A stretch of DNA of 8,151 bases, from NCBI GenBank assembly GCA_037446355.1, contig JBBIIT010000095.1:1-8151 (forward strand), read 5' to 3'. The stretch comes from Roseiarcus sp037446355 (GTDB lineage: Bacteria; Pseudomonadota; Alphaproteobacteria; Rhizobiales; Beijerinckiaceae). Under the pieces are notes generated by a model. The model saw only the letters and a program-made list of their open reading frames with translations. It was not told the DNA's origin and did no database searches. This document shows, piece after piece, positions 1 to 4,461 of this stretch (the stretch's first letter is position 1; every line of letters starts with the position of its first letter). The position numbers were made by a program, and so were the translations under genes.

Positions 1-1
1 C

Positions 2-964
2 GCCAAGGCGGCGGCGCTCGCTCCGGCCGCCGCGCCCGCGCCCGCCAAAGCGTCCGCGCCGAGCGCGATGCCGCCCGCGCCGTCGGCGGCCAAGATCGCC
101 ACCGAGGCCGGGCTCGATCTCTCGGGCGTCGCCGGCAGCGGCAAGCGCGGACAGGTGCTCAAGGGCGACGTGCTGGAGGCGCTCGCCAAGGCGCCCGCGC
201 CGGTCGCGCTCGCTCCGGCGCCCGCGCCAATCTCCGTGCGCGCGCCCTCCGCCCCCGACGACGCCTCGCGCGAAGAGCGCGTGCGCATGACGAAGCTGCG
301 CCAGACCATCGCGCGCCGACTCAAGGAGGCTCAGAACACGGCGGCGATGTTGACGACCTTCAACGAGGTCGACATGTCCGAGGTGATGTCGATGCGCGCC
401 AAATACAAAGACGCGTTCGAGAAGAAGCACGGCGGCAAGCTCGGTTTCATGGGCTTCTTCGTCAAGGCCTGCGTGCAGGCGTTGAAGGAAATTCCGGCGG
501 TCAACGCCGAGATCGACGGCGCGGACCTCGTCTTCAAGAACTATTATCACCTCGGCATCGCGGTCGGCACCGACAAGGGTCTCGTTGTGCCGGTCGTGCG
601 CGACGCGGATCAACTCTCCATCGCCGGGATCGAAAAGAAGATCGCCGATTTCGGCAAGCGCGCGCGCGACGGTCAGTTGAAGATCGAGGAAATGCAGGGC
701 GGCACCTTCACGATCACCAACGGCGGCATCTACGGCTCGCTGATGTCGACGCCGATCCTCAATGCGCCGCAGTCCGGCATTCTCGGGATGCACAAGATTC
801 AGGAGCGGCCAATGGGGATCAACGGCAAGATCGAAATCCGGCCGATGATGTATTTGGCCTTGAGTTACGATCACCGCGTCGTCGACGGCAAGGAGGCCGT
901 GACGTTCCTGGTGCGTGTCAAGGAGGCGCTCGAAGACCCGGCGCGGTTGGTGCTGGATTTGTGA
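2..964 (+). CDS. odhB: Dihydrolipoyllysine succinyltransferase, E2 of 2-oxoglutarate dehydrogenase (5' partial)
   Basis: E2 core of the 2-oxoglutarate dehydrogenase complex in the TCA cycle: it transfers the succinyl group from lipoyl-lysine to CoA. The reading frame is open from base 2 with no start, so the N-terminus, including the lipoyl domain, lies outside the window. Visible in order are an Ala/Pro-rich flexible linker (to about base 90), a peripheral subunit-binding domain (about bases 80-190, containing AAKIATEAGLDLSGVAG and KGDVLEAL), a second Ala/Pro linker (about 190-260), and the catalytic acyltransferase domain (from about 270 to the end). The catalytic motif DHRVVDG is at 869-889, with the His codon at 872 and the Asp codon at 884. 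The MTKLRQTIARRLKEAQNTAA start of the catalytic domain and the C-terminal EDPARLVLDL resemble SucB rather than pyruvate dehydrogenase E2. The following E3 gene supports the assignment. Symbol sucB is equivalent. Confidence 0.96.
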   Translation, partial: AKAAALAPAAAPAPAKASAPSAMPPAPSAAKIATEAGLDLSGVAGSGKRGQVLKGDVLEALAKAPAPVALAPAPAPISVRAPSAPDDASREERVRMTKLRQTIARRLKEAQNTAAMLTTFNEVDMSEVMSMRAKYKDAFEKKHGGKLGFMGFFVKACVQALKEIPAVNAEIDGADLVFKNYYHLGIAVGTDKGLVVPVVRDADQLSIAGIEKKIADFGKRARDGQLKIEEMQGGTFTITNGGIYGSLMSTPILNAPQSGILGMHKIQERPMGINGKIEIRPMMYLALSYDHRVVDGKEAVTFLVRVKEALEDPARLVLDL

Positions 965-998
965 GGCGAGGCGCTCTGGCCGACTCCTGATTCGTCGC

Positions 999-1012
999 CG
1001 CGTCGCGACGCG
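999..1012. repeat. 14-base perfect palindrome in the odhB-lpd gap
   Basis: CGCGTCGCGACGCG reads identically on both strands and lies in the 96-base gap between odhB and lpd. A second short dyad follows at 1017-1032 (5-base arms CTCGC/GCGAG, 6-base loop). No T-tract follows, so it is not a convincing terminator. It may simply reflect high GC, or it may be an RNA-processing or mRNA-stability hairpin between the two cistrons. The function is unknown. Confidence 0.3.
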
Positions 1013-1060
1013 CTCGCTCGCAACCGGGCGAGAATCGCTGGCAAACATTAGAGTGGTGAA

Positions 1061-2458
1061 ATGTCCTACGACCTCATCGTCATCGGCGCCGGACCCGGCG
1101 GATATGTTTGCGCGATCCGCGCGGCGCAGCTTGGGCTGACGGTCGCCGTCGTCGAGAAGCGCAAGACGCTCGGCGGGACCTGCCTCAACGTCGGCTGCAT
1201 CCCGTCGAAGGCGATGCTTTACGCTTCCGAGATGTTCGAGGAGGCCGGGCATGGCATGGCGCCGCTCGGCGTCGTCGTCGGCGCGCCCAAGCTCGATCTT
1301 CCGGCCATGATGAAACACAAGAACGAGACGGTCGCCGCCAATGTCAACGGCGTCGCTTTTCTGTTCAAGAAGAACAAGATCGACTGGCTGCAAGGCGAGG
1401 CGCGCATCGCCGCCGCTGGCAAGGTCGTCGTCAGGAGCGACGACGGCGCCGAAAAATTCCACGAGGCGAGGAACATCGTCATCGCCACGGGCTCCGATGT
1501 CGCGCGTCTACCAGGCGTAGAGATCGACGAGAAGATCGTCGTCTCCTCGACCGGCGCGCTCGAACTCGGCGCGCCGCCGAAGAAGCTGATCGTCGTCGGC
1601 GCCGGCGTCATCGGCCTTGAACTCGGCTCGGTCTGGCGCCGGCTCGGCGCAGAAGTCATCGTCGTCGAATTTCTCGACCGCATCCTTCCGGGCATGGACG
1701 GCGAGGTCGCCAAACAGTTCCAGCGTATGTTGGAGAAGCAGGGCTTCAAGTTCCATCTCGGCCACAAGGTCGCCAGCGTCGCGAAATCCGCGACCGGCGC
1801 GAAAGCGACGATCGAGCCCGCCGCCGGCGGCGCGCCGATAGCGCTCGAGGCCGACATCGTGCTGGTCGCCATCGGTCGCCGCCCCTTTACGCAAGGGCTG
1901 GGGCTGGAGGCGCTCGGCGTCGCAATGGAGCGCGGGCAGGTCGTCATCGACAACCATTTCGCCACCAATGTTTCCGGCGTTTACGCCATCGGCGACGTCG
2001 TGCGCGGGCCGATGCTCGCCCACAAGGCCGAGGACGAAGGCGTCGCGCTTGCGGAGATTCTCGCGGGGCAGGCGGGTCATGTGAATTACGACGTCATTCC
2101 CGGTGTCGTCTATACGAGCCCGGAAATCGCCGTCGTCGGCAAGTCGGAGGAGGAACTGAAGGCGGCGGGCGCGGCGTACAGCGTCGGCAAGTTCCCGTTC
2201 ACCGCCAACGGCCGCGCGCGTGCGATGCGTCATACCGACGGTTTCGTCAAAGTGCTCGCCGACGCGGCGAGCGACCGCGTGCTGGGCGTCCATATCGTCG
2301 GCTTCGGCGCCGGCGAGATGATCCACGAGGCGGCCGTCTTGATGGAGTTCGGCGGCTCGGCCGAAGATCTCGCCCGCACCTGCCATGCGCATCCGACGAT
2401 GTCGGAGGCCGTCAAGGAGGCTGCAATGGCGGCAGCGAAGCGGGCTATCCATGTGTGA
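1061..2458 (+). CDS. lpd: Dihydrolipoamide dehydrogenase (E3)
   Basis: FAD-dependent flavoprotein that oxidises dihydrolipoyl groups on E2 and passes electrons to NAD+. It is a 465-residue protein, the usual length for the family, with no N-terminal lipoyl domain. Visible elements are the FAD-binding GAGPGG (residues 9-14), the redox disulfide in GGTCLNVGCIPSK (Cys41 and Cys46), the NAD-binding GAGVIG (180-185) followed by an acidic residue near 203, the second FAD motif with Gly311-Asp312 (YAIGDVVRGP), and the C-terminal interface motif HAHPTMSE with the catalytic His444-Glu449 pair. All key residues are present. The ATG at 1061 gives a canonical N-terminus (MSYDLIVIGAG), although the upstream GAGTGGTGAA is only a weak ribosome binding site. 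The gene follows odhB by 96 bases in the same direction, so this is most likely the E3 serving 2-oxoglutarate dehydrogenase, possibly shared with other complexes. Confidence 0.97.
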   Translation: MSYDLIVIGAGPGGYVCAIRAAQLGLTVAVVEKRKTLGGTCLNVGCIPSKAMLYASEMFEEAGHGMAPLGVVVGAPKLDLPAMMKHKNETVAANVNGVAFLFKKNKIDWLQGEARIAAAGKVVVRSDDGAEKFHEARNIVIATGSDVARLPGVEIDEKIVVSSTGALELGAPPKKLIVVGAGVIGLELGSVWRRLGAEVIVVEFLDRILPGMDGEVAKQFQRMLEKQGFKFHLGHKVASVAKSATGAKATIEPAAGGAPIALEADIVLVAIGRRPFTQGLGLEALGVAMERGQVVIDNHFATNVSGVYAIGDVVRGPMLAHKAEDEGVALAEILAGQAGHVNYDVIPGVVYTSPEIAVVGKSEEELKAAGAAYSVGKFPFTANGRARAMRHTDGFVKVLADAASDRVLGVHIVGFGAGEMIHEAAVLMEFGGSAEDLARTCHAHPTMSEAVKEAAMAAAKRAIHV

Positions 2459-2530
2459 TTGATTTATCGCGCCGCCGCGACAGCGCGTCGCCTTGCCAGA
2501 GCGGCAGCGCGCGGGCGACGCTCGGGCGCC

Positions 2531-3289
2531 ATGATGAACAGATTTCTTATCTACGTAGCCGCCGCCATCGCCGTTTTCGCCGCCGCGCCCGCCCAAGCGG
2601 ACCGTATGGCGCTATGGCGCCTCGTGCACGATCAATGCGCGCCCCATTCGGCCAGCGGCGCGGGGCCGAAGCCTTGCGAGGCGGTGGATATTGCCCAGGG
2701 CGAGGCGCGCGGCTTCGCGGTGCTCAAGGACCGGAATGGCGTTGCGCAGATGTTGGCGATTCCGACCGCGCGCGTTACCGGAATTGAGGACCCGGCGCTG
2801 CTGGCGCCGGGCGCGGCCAATTATTTCGTCGACGCCTGGGCCGCGCGCGACCGTCTGGATCAGCGCCTCGGTCACCCGCTGCCGCGCGAAGCGGTCGGCG
2901 TCACCGTCAATTCCATGTTCAGCCGCAGTCAGGATCAATTGCATCTGCACATCGATTGTCTGGACAAGGCGGTGGCGGCCGAGATCGCCGCCGAGGCGCC
3001 GGGTCTCGACGCGCAATGGCGTCCGATGGGCGAGGCGCTGAAGGGACGCCGTTACTGGGCGCGACGCCTCGACGAGAGCGACCTCGCCAAGGCTTCCCCG
3101 TTCCTGTGGCTCGCCGACGGCCTCGCCGGGGCTCGGCTGGAACTGGGCCTGTGGAGTCTGGCCTTGGTCGGAGCGGAATTCGACGGCAAGCCCGGCTTCG
3201 TGCTGCTGGCCGACCACGCGGAACTAACCGCCGGCGGCCACGCCGAGGATTTGCAGGACCATTCCTGCGCCGTCGCCGCCAAACCCTGA
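2531..3289 (+). CDS. cdh: CDP-diacylglycerol pyrophosphatase, exported
   Basis: Predicted to hydrolyse CDP-diacylglycerol to CMP and phosphatidate on the periplasmic side of the inner membrane. The protein lines up along its length with E. coli Cdh as remembered: FAVLKDRNGVAQML, the HIT-like histidine motif HLHIDC (His138, His140, Cys143), YWARRLDESDL.KASPFLWLA, and EDLQDHSC at the C-terminus. At 252 residues it is almost the same length as the E. coli enzyme (251). Four cysteines (QC, PC, DC, SC) match those of E. coli and could form periplasmic disulfides. The start is set at the ATG ATG pair at 2531/2534, because it gives a clean signal peptide (short basic n-region, hydrophobic core FLIYVAAAIAVFAAA, cleavage after AQA). 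The frame stays open upstream to a TTG at 2459, but that would add a 24-residue basic extension. No clear ribosome binding site precedes either start. The gene lies 72 bases after lpd, so read-through from the odh operon is possible. Confidence 0.85.
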   Translation: MMNRFLIYVAAAIAVFAAAPAQADRMALWRLVHDQCAPHSASGAGPKPCEAVDIAQGEARGFAVLKDRNGVAQMLAIPTARVTGIEDPALLAPGAANYFVDAWAARDRLDQRLGHPLPREAVGVTVNSMFSRSQDQLHLHIDCLDKAVAAEIAAEAPGLDAQWRPMGEALKGRRYWARRLDESDLAKASPFLWLADGLAGARLELGLWSLALVGAEFDGKPGFVLLADHAELTAGGHAEDLQDHSCAVAAKP

Positions 3290-3347
3290 GGCGCCGAAAC
3301 CGCGCCGCATTCGGCCGCGATGGTCCGCCTGACCGCCGCCGAACATC

Positions 3348-3367
3348 ATTCGCGTTTTGACGCGAAT
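3348..3367. promoter_or_regulatory. 8-bp perfect dyad with TTGACG, upstream of the exported PIMT gene
   Basis: The arms ATTCGCGT (3348-3355) and ACGCGAAT (3360-3367) pair perfectly around a 4-base loop TTTG. The hexamer TTGACG (3357-3362) falls in the loop and right arm and resembles a -35 box, but no matching -10 sequence is seen 16-18 bases downstream. No T-run follows the dyad, so a classical terminator for cdh is unlikely. It could be an operator, an mRNA-stabilising hairpin at the cdh 3' end, or chance. It lies 59 bases after the cdh stop and 61 bases before the preferred start of the next gene. Confidence 0.35.
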
Positions 3368-3418
3368 TGCGCTATCAGGCCGCGCGAGCCCTGTTGTCAC
3401 GACGAACGATTCTTTCAT

Positions 3419-3423
3419 GGAGG
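3419..3423 (+). promoter_or_regulatory. Ribosome binding site GGAGG that favours the TTG start of the PIMT gene
   Basis: A perfect GGAGG lies 5 bases before TTG at 3429. It overlaps the only alternative, ATG at 3417, whose own upstream bases (ACGATTCTTTC) show no Shine-Dalgarno sequence. The TTG start yields MKRREFLAG, a textbook Tat n-region, which supports the choice. Confidence 0.55.
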
Positions 3424-3428
3424 CCATT

Positions 3429-4298
3429 TTGAAGCGACGTGAATTTCTCGCCGGCGCCGCGGGACTGGTCGGCGGCGCGTTGGCGCCTCGGATCGCTCTG
3501 GCCAATGTGCCGACGCCGTTCACGTTCGACATGAACCCGCCGATGGACAGCCGCGAGAAATTCATCGCATGGGGCGTCGCCCAGCGTGGCGAGGATCCCA
3601 AGTTCCTCGGCGAGCGTTTCGACCGCTTCGGCGCCATGGTGCGCAATGAGGATCTGCTCGACGACCGTCACAAGCGCGCGTTCCTGCTGACGCCGCGCGA
3701 AAAATTCGTGTTGACCCAGAACCTCGGCCGCGCCTACGAGCACGCGTTTCTCGACATCGGTTGGGGCGTCACCATTTCGGGGCCGCATATCGTTGGCCGA
3801 ATGACTTCGACGATCGACCCGAAACCGGGCGAGAGAGTGCTCGAGATAGGCACCGGCTCGGGCTATCAGTCGGCCTATCTCTCGCATCTGACCGACAAGG
3901 TCTATACAATCGAGATTATCAAGCCGCTCGCCGAGCGCACGCGCGCCACCTATGACCAACTCATCAAGGACGGCTACACCGAGTTCCAGGCGATTACGTC
4001 CAAGAATTCGGACGGCTATTACGGCTGGGAAGAGAACGGTCCGTTCGACAAGATCATCGTCACTTGCGGCATCGACCACGTGCCGCCGCCGCTGTTGCAG
4101 CAACTCAAAGCAGGCGGCGTGATGGTGATTCCGGTTGGTCCGCCCGGGGCCCAACGCGTGCTGAAGGTTGTCAAGACGCAGGGCGCCGACGGCGCGATCA
4201 CCGTCGCGCGCTCCGACATATACGGCGGCAAGATCGTGCCCTTCGTGCCCTTCACCAAGCTCGAAGGCGATGCCATCAAGGGCACGCATAACAACTAA
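3429..4298 (+). CDS. pcm: Protein-L-isoaspartate O-methyltransferase family protein with Tat signal peptide
   Basis: Class I SAM-dependent methyltransferase. PIMT methylates isoaspartyl residues in damaged proteins so that they can revert to aspartate. Counting from TTG 3429 (289 residues), it has a Tat signal peptide (RREFLAG at residues 3-9, a hydrophobic Ala/Gly stretch, and a likely cleavage site ALA|N after residue 25). An added N-terminal region of roughly 50 residues follows. Next come the PIMT elements: PREKFV, TISGPHIVGRMT (Ser117), SAM motif I VLEIGTGSGYQ (GTGSG 141-145), VYTIEI, SDGYYGW, FDKIIVTCG (from 206), QLKAGGVMVIPVG, and the C-terminal VPFVPF. These match E. coli Pcm in order and spacing, although Pcm is cytoplasmic and about 208 residues. 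Ordinary PIMTs lack an export signal, so this is an unusual extracytoplasmic version. An ATG at 3417 is the alternative start and leaves the Tat motif intact. The true substrate is unknown; the family assignment is firm, the PIMT reaction likely. Confidence 0.85.
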   Translation: MKRREFLAGAAGLVGGALAPRIALANVPTPFTFDMNPPMDSREKFIAWGVAQRGEDPKFLGERFDRFGAMVRNEDLLDDRHKRAFLLTPREKFVLTQNLGRAYEHAFLDIGWGVTISGPHIVGRMTSTIDPKPGERVLEIGTGSGYQSAYLSHLTDKVYTIEIIKPLAERTRATYDQLIKDGYTEFQAITSKNSDGYYGWEENGPFDKIIVTCGIDHVPPPLLQQLKAGGVMVIPVGPPGAQRVLKVVKTQGADGAITVARSDIYGGKIVPFVPFTKLEGDAIKGTHNN

Positions 4299-4306
4299 GA
4301 TTGGGC

Positions 4307-4354
4307 GAGGGGAGTTCCCCTCCCCGTCCTGACGGAGCCGGGCCAGGGGTGGGG
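4307..4354. terminator. GC-rich inverted-repeat segment after the PIMT gene, possible terminator
   Basis: Two competing folds are visible. The first is GAGGGG (4307-4312) pairing with CCCCTC (4317-4322) around AGTT. The second is CCCCTCCCC (4317-4325) pairing with GGGGTGGGG (4346-4354) with one T-T mismatch, followed by CTTTCC. The position just after the stop at 4298 fits a terminator, but the T-tract is weak. The run of CCCCTCCCC/GGGGTGGGG also looks like a degenerate dispersed intergenic repeat. The choice between these cannot be made from one copy. Confidence 0.4.
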
Positions 4355-4412
4355 CTTTCCTCGACGAGATCGATCGGCGCTCGCGTGGTTCGTGAACATA
4401 CTGCCTCCTGCG

Positions 4413-4435
4413 CCCTTCTCGTTCCACGGGAAGGG
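4413..4435. repeat. 9-bp stem-loop just before the membrane synthase-like gene
   Basis: CCCTTCTCG (4413-4421) pairs with CGGGAAGGG (4427-4435), with one T-G wobble and a 5-base loop TTCCA. It ends 14 bases before the AGGA (4450-4453) ribosome binding site of the downstream gene. GCAATTTA follows, which is too poor in T for a strong terminator. The CCCTTCTC/GGGAAGGG arms resemble the short palindromic intergenic repeats common in rhizobial-type genomes (inference from memory). It could also act in the 5' leader of the downstream mRNA. Confidence 0.45.
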
Positions 4436-4461
4436 GCAATTTACCCTTCAGGAAACCGCAA

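Noticed and set aside
2..260. Ala/Pro-rich repetitive stretch as a possible mobile or repeat element
   Set aside because: It is the flexible linker normal for E2 proteins, in frame and flanking the subunit-binding domain.
965..1060. Possible small gene between odhB and lpd (frame 915-1139)
   Set aside because: Arg/Ser-rich product overlapping both real genes, with no ribosome binding site or motif. The gap holds only short dyads.
2459..2530. Upstream TTG extension of cdh, directly abutting the lpd stop
   Set aside because: It would place 24 basic, non-hydrophobic residues before a good signal peptide and has no clear ribosome binding site. The ATG pair at 2531/2534 fits the family length.
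3357..3416. Further upstream TTG start at 3357 for the PIMT gene
   Set aside because: It would bury the Tat motif about 27 residues in, and its codons overlap the 3348-3367 dyad. The GGAGG-TTG pair at 3419/3429 is much better.
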